Assembly (NCBI GenBank): GCA_964638715.1
Contig: CAZWZF010000083.1
Coordinates: forward strand, 1 to 14,907
From: JBAXQQ01 sp037131695
Lineage (GTDB): Bacteria; Armatimonadota; Hebobacteria; CAIYQO01
DNA: 14,907 nucleotides
Direction of reading: 5' to 3'
The notes beneath the pieces are model-generated. The model saw only the letters and a list, made by a program, of their open reading frames with translations. It searched no databases and was not told where the DNA came from. Positions 1-7,172 of the stretch are shown here, piece after piece. The stretch's first letter is position 1. Each line of letters starts with the position of its first letter. The translations under genes were made by a program, and so were the position numbers.

Positions 1-386
1 GTATGATTGAAACTGGTGGTCGCATGGAAACATGGCCAGAAAAATGGGTAAAAGCGATGCGGAAATTGACTGATCGTTGTGACCGGGGTTATCGCGTTCG
101 CTGTCCAGATGAACGCGCATTTACCGGTATACCATTGCCGGAAGTGCTGTATGTTGATTATCCGTCTGATAGTTCTACTGCAAAAGCTGGAGTTACCCAG
201 TCTCTGGCATTTTTTAATTGGACTGACGAACCAAAGATAATTTCTGTTTATCGTGAAAATATTGGTCAAATTCATCCTGTGGAAGCTGAAAATTTTTGGA
301 CGGGGGAACGTGAATTACTTGACGGTGATTTTATCAGCAAGCGTTTGGAAGGGCGTTCTGCATTGCTATTGGATGTAATTCAATGA
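1..386 (+). CDS. C-terminal part of a glycoside-hydrolase-like protein (5' end outside window)
   Basis: The frame is open to the left edge, so this is the last ~128 codons of a longer gene. The visible ATG codons at 3 and 24 have no ribosome binding site and are probably internal. The C-terminal ~60 residues read like the beta-sandwich end of alpha-galactosidase-type hydrolases (GH27/GH36-like). There is a 'LAFFNWTDEP' strand, then 'AENFWTGERELLDGDF', then a hydrophobic 'SALLLDV' end, matching the family pattern in which a 'WTG' strand precedes 'alllrv'. No catalytic residue lies in this fragment, so substrate cannot be told. The stop overlaps the next start as ATGA, which indicates translational coupling with the GH-like gene downstream. 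Family-level assignment is an inference from the C-terminal domain only. Confidence 0.6.
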   Translation, partial: MIETGGRMETWPEKWVKAMRKLTDRCDRGYRVRCPDERAFTGIPLPEVLYVDYPSDSSTAKAGVTQSLAFFNWTDEPKIISVYRENIGQIHPVEAENFWTGERELLDGDFISKRLEGRSALLLDVIQ

Positions 387-2332
387 AAAGTAATATGAAG
401 AAAGAGAATATGGTTTGGACATGGTGCGGTTGGGAACCGCTGCAGTTTTACCGTCGATTGGGTGGTTTTCATGAGGCACAGGAAGGGAATGCCGTGTGGG
501 CGGATGACTGGCGGGCATTGCTTGATTCAGAAGAGTGCGCAGGTAAATTGGTGGAAGCCGGGATAAACTGGGTAACCACGCATTTTTATAAGGGATTCGG
601 TTTAGAGTCGGAAAATGAGGAAATCGCCGCAACAGCTAAGATGATAGAAAATTACCACCGTCATGGCGTTAAAGTATTTACCTATATACAATACGGTACT
701 GTGATGCCGGAGACGATACAGGTGGAAAACGAAGAATCGAAAAGTTGGGGAAGAATAGATTGGAATGGCAGGCATGACGGCCATCCTTATGAATATGGCG
801 ACCAGTATTGGCGTGCCAAACCATGCGCTAACCAACCGGGATTCCGTGAATATATGTTGAAATGTGTCGATAAAGCCATAGAAATCGGCGCGGACGGCAT
901 CTGGATTGACAATCTGCAGGCAGACGGATGCTATTGTCCGTGCTGCCAGAATGCTTTTCAGGAATATCTGCGGAAAAATATTGCCGACCCCTGGCGCCAG
1001 TTGGGAGTAAAGGATTTAACATGGGTGGCAATTCCCCGGGCGGAACGTCCACGAGATCCGGTTTATCAGGCATGGATGGCTTTCCGGTGTGAAGAAACAA
1101 AGACCAGTTTGCGCATGATGGCGGAACGGGCACAGCAACTTAAGCCGGATGTTTTGGTGGCTGTTAATGTCGGGATAGGCAATCATCAACGGGCTTTGAT
1201 AGAAAACGGCAACTGGTTTGGCAATCTTGACTGCGTGGATTATACTTACGCGGAAAATGGATTTTTTCCAAATTGGAAAGACGGAAAAATTATCACACAA
1301 AGTTGGCCAATGGGGATAGCGGAATCAATTGGCATAAGTATTGTTCCGGGGGCCGGTAACCCGGGTGGCCGTGTACCTGACAAATCACAACTCCGGCAAC
1401 TTTTTGCGGAGAGCGCGATTAATGGTGGTCATGCATTTGGCGGGCCATGGGGATTGCGCGGAGAGGATGGAGGTGCAGTACCAATTTTGCTGAGGGACGC
1501 TGAATACCGCAATGCGCATAGGAGTATGGTTGACTGGTACGCGGAACATGCTGAACTGTTCTCCGGCAGTGTGAATGCGGCACCGGTGGCATTGTTATAC
1601 AGTAAAGAAGCAATGAGCGGTGATGAAAAGAACAGCAGAATTGTATTTGATTCCATGGTTCAATTGTTAATGCAGCAGCAGATTCCATTCCGTTATATCC
1701 TCAGCGACCGTCTTGAACAACTTAATGACGTTTCTCTACTGATTTTACCGCATGTATTGCCGATGAGCGATGAACAGATTGCTGTAATTAGCAACTATGT
1801 TGCAAATGGCGGACGGGTATTAGCAACTGGCAGAACATCAATGTATGATGAAAAGATGCGACAACGACATGACTATTCATTGTCGTTGATTTTCGGTCAG
1901 TCATTTAGTCAGAAGTTTGAATTAGAATATGGAAACTCAATTGTTGTAAACCCTGTTAACGGTTCTGTGTTTATCCCTGGTGAATGGGGATTATCAGCAA
2001 ATTGCCAGCTTACCAGCGACCGTATTGCCCGTGCTGTTCGTGATGCTGTGGATATGCCGGAAGTAATTTCTCCACTACCGTCATTGGGTGTGACATGGCG
2101 TTTATTGACAGACGGCAGATACATGCTTGGATTATTGAATTACGATAAAAACGCGATTAACGGTGTAAGACTGCTGGGGAAAGGCGATGCGGCTGATTTA
2201 ACTTTTTATAATATGGAAAATGAGGGTGTTAAGTTAGAACTGGTTGTTCAAAGAGGCACATGGCATGTCACATTGCCAGTATTGCAGGCAGAAGGGTTTG
2301 TCGTATTTGAAAGTAAAATTGAATTTAAATGA
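383..2332 (+). CDS. GH-like TIM-barrel protein with beta-galactosidase trimerisation-type domain
   Basis: A 649-residue protein, probably a cytoplasmic glycoside hydrolase since no signal peptide is seen. Residues ~45-370 look like a TIM barrel: 'GVKVFTYIQYG' (~95-104) and 'GADGIWIDN' (~169-177) are typical strand ends carrying acidic residues, with an odd Cys cluster 'CYCPCC' at 183-188. Residues ~400-510 resemble the GATase-like trimerisation domain of GH42 enzymes ('LLILPHVLPMSDEQ', then 'YVANGGRVLATG' and 'YDE'). The end (~530-649) is beta-rich. The start at 383 gives an ATGA overlap with the preceding stop; ATG 395 is an alternative, and neither has a strong SD. A decayed fucosidase gene follows immediately behind a GGAG site. 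Function is inferred from fold-level resemblance; exact GH family and substrate are unknown to me. Confidence 0.7.
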   Translation: MKSNMKKENMVWTWCGWEPLQFYRRLGGFHEAQEGNAVWADDWRALLDSEECAGKLVEAGINWVTTHFYKGFGLESENEEIAATAKMIENYHRHGVKVFTYIQYGTVMPETIQVENEESKSWGRIDWNGRHDGHPYEYGDQYWRAKPCANQPGFREYMLKCVDKAIEIGADGIWIDNLQADGCYCPCCQNAFQEYLRKNIADPWRQLGVKDLTWVAIPRAERPRDPVYQAWMAFRCEETKTSLRMMAERAQQLKPDVLVAVNVGIGNHQRALIENGNWFGNLDCVDYTYAENGFFPNWKDGKIITQSWPMGIAESIGISIVPGAGNPGGRVPDKSQLRQLFAESAINGGHAFGGPWGLRGEDGGAVPILLRDAEYRNAHRSMVDWYAEHAELFSGSVNAAPVALLYSKEAMSGDEKNSRIVFDSMVQLLMQQQIPFRYILSDRLEQLNDVSLLILPHVLPMSDEQIAVISNYVANGGRVLATGRTSMYDEKMRQRHDYSLSLIFGQSFSQKFELEYGNSIVVNPVNGSVFIPGEWGLSANCQLTSDRIARAVRDAVDMPEVISPLPSLGVTWRLLTDGRYMLGLLNYDKNAINGVRLLGKGDAADLTFYNMENEGVKLELVVQRGTWHVTLPVLQAEGFVVFESKIEFK

Positions 2333-2344
2333 GGAGAAGATAAT

Positions 2345-2850
2345 ATTGTAATTGAAGATACCTATGTGACTAAATTACATGCGATTAATGATAGGCTATT
2401 AGAGTTTACAAATCCTGATTTTGCATTATCCTTGCATTGGGGATTTATTCACTGATTGGACGTTGCGAACAGGCATTGCACTTGGAATATATCCATCATG
2501 ACAAATATTTTGAAATAATTAAAAAGTTTAATTCAACCTTTTTAATGTGGGTGAATGAGCTGATTTAATGTTGGAATCCAGACAGAAATTCCTCTTGATA
2601 ACCACCAAGCATCATGATGGATTTTACATGTGGGAGATAGCGTTAACATACAAGAAGATTACCAATACCACATTTGGTCGCGCCGCTATCTCCGAATTAT
2701 CAAAAGCATTGAATAACCGCGTGTTGAAACTGCATTTTTATTACTCGTTGATGGATTAGATACACCCAACATATCGTATTTACTTACGGGCATATCTTGA
2801 ATATTTAAACAGGTGCTTACCGAATTGCAGATATTTATTGAAAGAATAAT
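2345..2850 (+). pseudogene. Decayed GH29 alpha-L-fucosidase
   Basis: Pieces of one GH29 protein lie in order in three frames. Frame 2 (2345-2455) reads 'IEDTYVTKLHAINDRLLEF' and then 'FALSLHWGFIH', the family's FGLFIHWG block. Frame 1 (2455-2568) reads 'GRCEQALHLEYI' and 'DKYFEIIKKFNST'. Frame 3 (about 2544-2812) reads 'ADLMLESRQKFLLITTKHHDGF', where TKHHDGF is a GH29 hallmark, then 'TTFGRAAISELSKAL' and 'LKLHFYYSLMD', then past a stop 'HPTYRIYLRAYLEYLN'. A last shift to frame 2 (2813) gives 'LTELQIFIER'. Two in-frame stops replace conserved tryptophans (FNVGE-stop-ADLM and YYSLMD-stop-IHP). A GGAG at 2333-2336 still marks the old start, where ATT stands in place of ATG. The nucleophile region and everything C-terminal are not recognisable beyond ~2850. 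The gene was probably once co-transcribed with the GH genes to its left. Confidence 0.85.
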
Positions 2851-3030
2851 TATTAAACGGGATGGCAATAATTGGCAGGGGAGCTTAAAATACAAATTCC
2901 CCGCACCTGCTTTAACTGGCGCGAGGAACAAAGTTCTTAGTTTCGTAAAGTGTGGCAGGGCGTATGCTACGAATCCAGAACTTTTGAGTGGTGTTTTTTG
3001 ATAAAGCAATCAGAAAAAATAGTTAGTAAT
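2851..3030. other. Probable degraded tail of the fucosidase remnant
   Basis: No intact gene is visible. Frame 2 stays open to 3001 and another frame reads 'GELKIQIPRTCFNWREE', loosely like the mid-protein of GH29 enzymes. The resemblance is too weak to align, and I cannot say where the fucosidase remnant truly ends. Confidence 0.3.
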
Positions 3031-3065
3031 AACAGTGAACCGATATATAATATCAGTTCACTGTT
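3031..3065. repeat. Inverted repeat / hairpin
   Basis: AACAGTGAAC (3031-3040) pairs perfectly with GTTCACTGTT (3056-3065), and the loop contains a second short complement (GATAT/ATATC), so the stem can extend to about 15 bp. No T-run follows. It separates the fucosidase remnant from a reverse-strand fragment. It may be an old terminator or a palindromic repeat element. Confidence 0.6.
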
Positions 3066-3324
3066 CACGTTCTAAATAAAAGATATTGCCAAAACTCGAA
3101 TTTCAAGATACCCCTGTTGCGCGGTTCTATGCGCAGCTCGAAAACTTCGTCTTTACGATGGCGGTGTTCTGGTTTGATCAGTATTTGTGCGCTACCACGT
3201 CTGATCCGGTGCCATTGTCATAAGTTACGCCAAAGTCGCCACGCAATGTTAAGCCGACTATCGGGGTGATTCCCAAACGCGCAAGCGGATTTACCGCTTC
3301 TACGTAACTATTCAGACTCGTCAG
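3065..3324 (-). pseudogene. Frameshifted reverse-strand protein fragment, unrecognised
   Basis: On the minus strand two overlapping open stretches look like one broken protein. The upstream one (3324 down to 3178) reads 'SYVEAVNPLARLGITP', then 'VGLTLRGDFGVTYDNGTG', and ends at TGA. The downstream one (3217 down to 3065, another frame) reads 'SAQILIKPEHRHRKDE' and then 'VFELRIEPRNRGILKF'. The base composition is richer in GC than the flanks and the peptides look natural (alternating strands, few rare residues), so this is probably coding debris. There is no start codon or SD at the upstream end, and the frame is closed by TAA just before it. I do not recognise the family. Confidence 0.45.
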
Positions 3325-3543
3325 TTTTTAAAATATTAAATAAAAGAACTCTCTTAATTTTACATTTATGGTGTAAAAAGGAAGAGATGGTAGAATAAAG
3401 GGACTCCTTTTTATGTTTTTGATAATTTATCCTGAAACTTGAAAAATCATCAAAACTTATAATGAAAATATAGAATAAAACTCAGTCATTGTCAATAAGA
3501 AATTAACGTAATTCTTAAAACATTTAATTTCTTGGAATGTTAG
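3325..3543. other. AT-rich non-coding stretch
   Basis: No convincing reading frame is visible. The only structure seen is a weak inverted repeat, AAAAAGGA (3375-3382) with TCCTTTTT (3405-3412), separated by 22 nt. Confidence 0.4.
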
Positions 3544-3756
3544 AAGCACAACGAAATCCTTCAGTATCACCTTCCGGTCCCCAACTATACGGTGTTGCTT
3601 CAGAACGATATGCGCTATACCATCACCCCTGGCGCCTTTGTTGCTGATGCTGGAACCGCCTACGGTTTTAACTTTGATGTTAAGAACTACGGCTCAGCCG
3701 ACTTTGAAACCACCTATGTAGACAATATTCTCATTGCTGAAGTTTTACCAGGATAA
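3544..3756 (+). pseudogene. C-terminal fragment of a secreted / carbohydrate-binding-like protein
   Basis: Seventy codons are open between TAG (3541) and TAA (3754), reading 'HNEILQYHLPVPNYTV', 'GAFVADAGTAYGFNFDVKNY' and finally 'TTYVDNILIAEVLPG'. The 'YVDNILIAEV' ending is common in beta-sandwich (LamG/CBM-like) C-termini of exported proteins, in which the last strand reports 'vDNv.l.e'. No start codon or SD is near the 5' end; the only ATG (3610) is internal. The piece looks like the surviving 3' end of a deleted gene. Family is a guess from the last strand. Confidence 0.45.
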
Positions 3757-3794
3757 TATTAACAAGTGTTCAGTTTTTTGTGTTTAGTTTTCAG

Positions 3795-3812
3795 ACATGA
3801 TTAACATGATTT
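3795..3812 (+). repeat. 9-mer tandem repeat (ACATGATTW x2)
   Basis: ACATGATTA (3795-3803) is followed directly by ACATGATTT (3804-3812). The same 9-mer occurs in three copies on the other strand at 13304-13330, behind the arsR-type gene. It runs directly into the hairpin at 3810. Confidence 0.6.
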
Positions 3813-3844
3813 CAGGTCACTTTGATTTTCGAAGTGACCTGAAA
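3810..3844. repeat. Hairpin with 13-bp perfect stem (GGTCACTT/AAGTGACC)
   Basis: TTTCAGGTCACTT (3810-3822) and AAGTGACCTGAAA (3832-3844) are exact complements around a 9-nt loop. The loop side carries TCGAAGTGAC, shared with the palindrome at 5231. Only a weak T-tract follows, so I treat it as a palindromic intergenic element that may also terminate transcription. Confidence 0.65.
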
Positions 3845-3886
3845 ATTTAATTGGCTTATGGAAAATCTATTATTTTAAACTACAGA

Positions 3887-3900
3887 ACTGAAAACTGAAA
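3887..3900 (+). repeat. Heptad tandem repeat (ACTGAAA x2)
   Basis: Two exact ACTGAAA units are followed by a partial third (ACTT). It is one of several unrelated 7-mer tandem tracts in the gaps of this window, and the related sequence TTTTCAG appears at 3788-3794 on the other side of the hairpin. Confidence 0.55.
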
Positions 3901-3921
3901 ACTTAATCCCCTTATAAAAAA

Positions 3922-3946
3922 AGATCCTATCAATCGATGTAAAATT
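3922..3946 (-). repeat. Dispersed repeat 'ACATCGATT', diverged copy
   Basis: The minus strand reads AATTTTACATCGATTGATAG and continues GATC. This matches the better-conserved copies at 7192-7219 and 9090-9118 over the ACATCGATTrrTAGGAT core. It lies just upstream of the 3997 gene. Confidence 0.6.
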
Positions 3947-3996
3947 AAATAATATGGGTATACTCAATTAAAACGAGATTTGAAGGAGATATACCT

Positions 3997-4326
3997 ATGA
4001 AGATTAATCTTCAAAAAAAGCTGGTTACCCTGACACCGGATACTCCGGAAGAGCGCGTAATGCTGCAGGCGGTTTGGCGGTTGTTGATAGATTGTAATGG
4101 TGAAGCGCGTCAACTTGTACCGATTGGCGAGTTTTCCCCGGTTAAACATCATCCTGCCCAATTTGCCATTGAAGGCCCAGGGGCGGATAATCTGCCGAAT
4201 ATTCCAAGTGTTGTAGTTGATTTTGACTGCAAAGTATATTGCGATATCTGCAACCGAATTCAGGATGTAAAAAAAGGCGATTCCATCCCTCCTTGCTGCG
4301 GCAAGCTGATGGAATTTATGGACTGA
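3997..4326 (+). CDS. Small protein with C-terminal desulforedoxin-like metal site
   Basis: A 109-residue protein. The last ~30 residues hold CDIC (82-85), then CCGKLM (100-105). The C-x2-C ... CC-G-x-M pattern and spacing are those of desulforedoxin and of the N-terminal domain of desulfoferrodoxin-type superoxide reductases, where four Cys bind one iron. The first ~75 residues have no recognisable domain ('TLTPDTPEERVMLQAVWRLL' is probably helical). The start is well supported: AAGGAG at 3983-3988 lies 8 nt before ATG. The stop abuts the 96-bp inverted repeat that separates it from pyrH, so it is probably a single-gene transcript; a TATACT at 3959 is a possible -10 without a good -35. It may be a small electron carrier or a structural zinc/iron protein. 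The function of the N-terminal part is unknown. Confidence 0.7.
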   Translation: MKINLQKKLVTLTPDTPEERVMLQAVWRLLIDCNGEARQLVPIGEFSPVKHHPAQFAIEGPGADNLPNIPSVVVDFDCKVYCDICNRIQDVKKGDSIPPCCGKLMEFMD

Positions 4327-4422
4327 GAAGAAGAGAGAAGAGTGAAGAGATAAAACGTGATTGATTTTGAGTTAGCGTCACCGAGACGGTGACGCCACGT
4401 TCTTATCTCTTCTCTCTTCTTC
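4327..4422. repeat. 96-bp nested inverted repeat with GTCACC core hairpin
   Basis: The left arm GAAGAAGAGAGAAGAG (4327-4342) plus ATAAAACGTG (4350-4359) is complementary to the right arm at 4396-4422 (CACGTTCTTATC, then TCTTCTCTCTTCTTC), apart from a 7-nt insert TGAAGAG in the left arm and one mismatch. Inside sits GCGTCACCG-AGA-CGGTGACGC (4375-4395), a perfect 9-bp stem. It begins one base after the preceding stop and ends just before the pyrH promoter, so it may act as a terminator. The core recurs at 9062-9087. Confidence 0.8.
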
Positions 4423-4427
4423 CGCTC

Positions 4428-4456
4428 TTTCCAAAATAAGCTAAAAACTGTATAAT
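4428..4456 (+). promoter_or_regulatory. Probable pyrH promoter
   Basis: TTTCCA (4428-4433, 4 of 6 to the -35 consensus), a 17-nt spacer and a perfect TATAAT (4451-4456) lie 31 nt upstream of the pyrH start. Confidence 0.6.
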
Positions 4457-4487
4457 ATCCCCATATTATTTGAGAGAAGGATATATA

Positions 4488-5210
4488 ATGTCATCCCCTA
4501 AATACAAGCGTGTTATGTTGAAATTATCCGGTGAGGCGTTGGCTGGCGAGCGTGGTTTCGGCATTGACCCGGATATTGTGGCAGATATGGCCGAACAGTT
4601 GAAAGAGATTCATGACCATAATGTTGAGATAGGTATAGTGGTGGGTGGCGGCAATATTTTCCGCGCCCGCACCGGCACCAAAACCGCTGGTATCGAGCGC
4701 ACCACAGCAGACTACATGGGGATGCTGGCAAGCGCATTGAACGGACTTGCATTGCAGGACGCGCTGGAGAAAGCCGGGGTACAGACGCGGGTTTTATCCG
4801 CCATCACCATGCAGCAGGTAGCCGAACCATACATCCGCCGACGGGCCGTGCGCCATCTGGAAAAAGGCCGTATCATAATCTTTGCCTGCGGAACCGGCAA
4901 CCCGTATTTCACCACCGACACTGCGGCAGCACTGCGGGCAGCAGAGATTAATGCCCAGGCTATTATAAAAGCAACAAACGTAGACGGCGTATATGACTGC
5001 GACCCCAAAACTAACCCTGATGCCAAATTGCTGAACACAATTTCATATATGGACGCCTTGAAAATGGGGTTGAAAGTAATGGATGCCACCGCTATTTCGC
5101 TATCCATGGAAAATAAAATCCCGCTGTTGGTACTGGATATGCGTAAATCCGGTAACTTGCTGCGCGCAATTATGGGTGAAGTAATCGGCAGCCAGATTGT
5201 CGCAGAATAG
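4488..5210 (+). CDS. pyrH: UMP kinase
   Basis: Phosphorylates UMP to UDP with ATP, the essential step of pyrimidine nucleotide supply; hexameric bacterial type of the amino-acid-kinase family, cytoplasmic. At 240 residues the length is normal. It shows YKRVMLKLSGEAL (6-18), GGGNIFRA (53-60), ATNVDGVYDCDPK (162-174) and the C-terminal 'KSGNLLRAIMGEVIGS'. FTTDTAAALRAAEI (141-154) is the usual UMP-binding/oligomer stretch. ATG 4488 is chosen because GAGAAGG (4474-4480) lies 7 nt before it; an in-frame TTG at 4470 would place the SD inside the gene. In many genomes pyrH sits between tsf and frr; here neither is present, so the gene stands alone between repeat elements. Conservation is good and nothing suggests damage. 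Confidence 0.97.
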   Translation: MSSPKYKRVMLKLSGEALAGERGFGIDPDIVADMAEQLKEIHDHNVEIGIVVGGGNIFRARTGTKTAGIERTTADYMGMLASALNGLALQDALEKAGVQTRVLSAITMQQVAEPYIRRRAVRHLEKGRIIIFACGTGNPYFTTDTAAALRAAEINAQAIIKATNVDGVYDCDPKTNPDAKLLNTISYMDALKMGLKVMDATAISLSMENKIPLLVLDMRKSGNLLRAIMGEVIGSQIVAE

Positions 5211-5230
5211 TATTATGCAGTTTAATTATG

Positions 5231-5253
5231 GTCACTGAGACTGTCGAAGTGAC
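5231..5253. repeat. Dispersed palindrome GTCACTGAGAC..GAAGTGAC
   Basis: GTCACT (5231-5236) and AGTGAC (5248-5253) are complementary around GAGACTGTCGA. The left half GTCACTGAGAC matches GTCACCGAGAC of the elements at 4375 and 9062, and TCGAAGTGAC matches the hairpin at 3810. It also resembles the widely scattered CACTGAGCnTGTCGAAGTG intergenic palindrome known from many bacteria. It lies just after pyrH, before the SD of the next gene. Confidence 0.6.
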
Positions 5254-5278
5254 TATAATAAATAAAAGGAGAAGATAC

Positions 5279-7165
5279 ATGCGTTATTTAATGTTATTTA
5301 TAATGGGCATCATCATCTCTTTTTGTGTAAATGCGGTGACATTTCACCCATTAGTCAGCAAAACATCCCGTGATATTGGTGTCCTTAATTGTCCGCGGGC
5401 AATAGTAAATAATGAAACCACCCGGCAAATTGCCGTTGTTGATTTTGACCAGGACAACGGGAGCCGGGTGATTTTCTTTAATTATGACGCCAAACAGCTT
5501 CGCGATATTAACCTTGCATTATCCCCCGACAACTTTCCGACTGACCCGTTAATTGCCAACCCGCAATTGGCAGTCGCGGGAGAAAACAGCTACATACTAT
5601 GCAAAAGGAAAGATGCCAATGGCATTGCTATTGAAGTAACCTGCCTGGACGAAGCCGGCGATGACCGCCCGGACATCATGTTGCCTGAAGGTACCGAGAA
5701 TGGCGCGGCAACTTTGCTACCCGACAAGCACGCAATCATTGCATTTATCCGGGTGAAAAACAAAACCGCTGAGTTCGCTCTGACTATCGAAGACAGCGAG
5801 GGGGATTTCACTTCGCTAACAACGTTAAACAATCTATTTGACGGACAATACACAAAATTAGTTATCACCGGAATAAGCATAAATAAAGCCGGTCAGGTTT
5901 TAGTAGGCGTCGCACAAGCTGGCGACAACCCATATTCTTTCGTCCGCTCCTGGCTGTTGCAACTCACCATTATCAACAGAAAAATCACCAAAGATATCAC
6001 CGTGATAAACAAACAATCCCTGTTTGACAGCAAAAATATGCCAACGGAACGCGCGCGATTGCTGGCATTAACCGCCGGGAAAAACGGCTACCCGCCACAA
6101 GTTTCCGTACCACTTTTTACCTCAATATCTCAAACAAGCGACGGCAATATCATCACCGGCGGGTGTAACAAAGACCCGTTTGTGCGGATTTATAATACCG
6201 CAGATAAGTCGGTATTGGCATATCCCGCATCAAATGCCGGCGGGCAGGCGACGGCAATAATTAACGGCGCGGACAATAAGAAAATCATCACTGTAAACGG
6301 TGCAAACAGCGGAGCAGTGCGGGAATTTACCATGGACATGAAACAAGTCCGCACCTGGAATATTCCCCCTGCATATAATTTATATAATCCGGTCAGCATA
6401 GCAAGCGATGAAAATAATGTGTATATAGTTACATCATGCAGTGGCGATTACTGTCTGCATCAATTCGATAACAACGGCAAATGGCGCTGGAGCCGGCAGA
6501 TAAAGGCACCTAAAACATTAACTAATGCTGTGCCAATAATTGCCTGCACATCTGCGGATATAGTGTACGTAGGCTGGCAAATAATTGGGTGTGCGGGAGT
6601 AAGTTATGTAGATTGCTGGTTTGCCGACGGCTCTCCCGGTCCGGCGTTATGGCGCGATGCCGTGGTTGTAAAAAGCAAACCAACCGGCGGCATACCGTTA
6701 TTCACCGGCGCAAATGGCAGGCTGTATATTACCCGCGACACCGATAAAGGATCGCGAGTATACACCTACTCGCCATCCGGGTCATTAATGCAAACACTGC
6801 CGCCAGAAGTAACCGGGGTCAGTGTGGTCACCATTAATGGAACCATGGGATTAATAAATAAAGACAAAGACGGCGTATTAATTACAAAATTCAGTCCGCA
6901 GGGAAAATCGATGGGCTGGAAAAGAGTAGTCCGCACCAGCATCAACTCAAAAGTAATCCCTTTCTGCGGTCACAATTGCTACCTGTGGAAATCCGATGAA
7001 GATAAAATTGACGAATATGACGACAATCTCGATTTTGTAAACTCAACCGAGGTAAAATTCACCGGCTTTGAAAACACCAGCGTAAACCCCTACGCCATAA
7101 CCGCCACCCGCAATGATAAAATATATTACGCCACAAAAAACGCAGTGCTGGTCAGTGTAGAATAG
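5279..7165 (+). CDS. Secreted beta-propeller-like protein, function unknown
   Basis: A 628-residue protein with an N-terminal signal peptide: MRYLMLFIMGIIISFCVNA, with likely cleavage after 'VNA' (~19). The cysteine at 16 does not fit a lipobox. The remainder is built of repeating short strands with 'G..Y' or 'D..VY' and 'DN.G' patterns (for example 'NNVYIVTSCSGDYCLHQFDN', 'NGRLYITRDTDKGSRVYTYS', 'NDKIYYATKNAVLVS'), as in NHL/PQQ-type beta-propellers. No enzyme motif was recognised. ATG 5279 is preferred because AAAGGAG lies 7 nt upstream; the earlier in-frame ATG 5228 has no SD and would translate a palindromic repeat. The gap from the pyrH stop is 68 nt with no clear promoter, so read-through from pyrH is possible. 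It probably acts in the periplasm or at the cell surface. Confidence 0.7.
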   Translation: MRYLMLFIMGIIISFCVNAVTFHPLVSKTSRDIGVLNCPRAIVNNETTRQIAVVDFDQDNGSRVIFFNYDAKQLRDINLALSPDNFPTDPLIANPQLAVAGENSYILCKRKDANGIAIEVTCLDEAGDDRPDIMLPEGTENGAATLLPDKHAIIAFIRVKNKTAEFALTIEDSEGDFTSLTTLNNLFDGQYTKLVITGISINKAGQVLVGVAQAGDNPYSFVRSWLLQLTIINRKITKDITVINKQSLFDSKNMPTERARLLALTAGKNGYPPQVSVPLFTSISQTSDGNIITGGCNKDPFVRIYNTADKSVLAYPASNAGGQATAIINGADNKKIITVNGANSGAVREFTMDMKQVRTWNIPPAYNLYNPVSIASDENNVYIVTSCSGDYCLHQFDNNGKWRWSRQIKAPKTLTNAVPIIACTSADIVYVGWQIIGCAGVSYVDCWFADGSPGPALWRDAVVVKSKPTGGIPLFTGANGRLYITRDTDKGSRVYTYSPSGSLMQTLPPEVTGVSVVTINGTMGLINKDKDGVLITKFSPQGKSMGWKRVVRTSINSKVIPFCGHNCYLWKSDEDKIDEYDDNLDFVNSTEVKFTGFENTSVNPYAITATRNDKIYYATKNAVLVSVE

Positions 7166-7172
7166 GTGACGA

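Noticed and set aside
2686..3009. 107-codon minus-strand ORF.
   Set aside because: It is antisense to the fucosidase remnant, which has clear family blocks; its own peptide shows no recognisable pattern.
3981..3999. The leader GAAGGAGATATACCTATG looks like the T7 gene 10 / expression-vector ribosome binding site.
   Set aside because: The flanks are ordinary genomic sequence with local repeats and there is no vector sequence nearby; a natural strong SD explains it.
5228..5278. Upstream ATG that would add 17 residues to the beta-propeller protein.
   Set aside because: It lacks an SD, would translate a dispersed palindrome, and would bury the signal peptide behind a charged extension; ATG 5279 has AAAGGAG in place.
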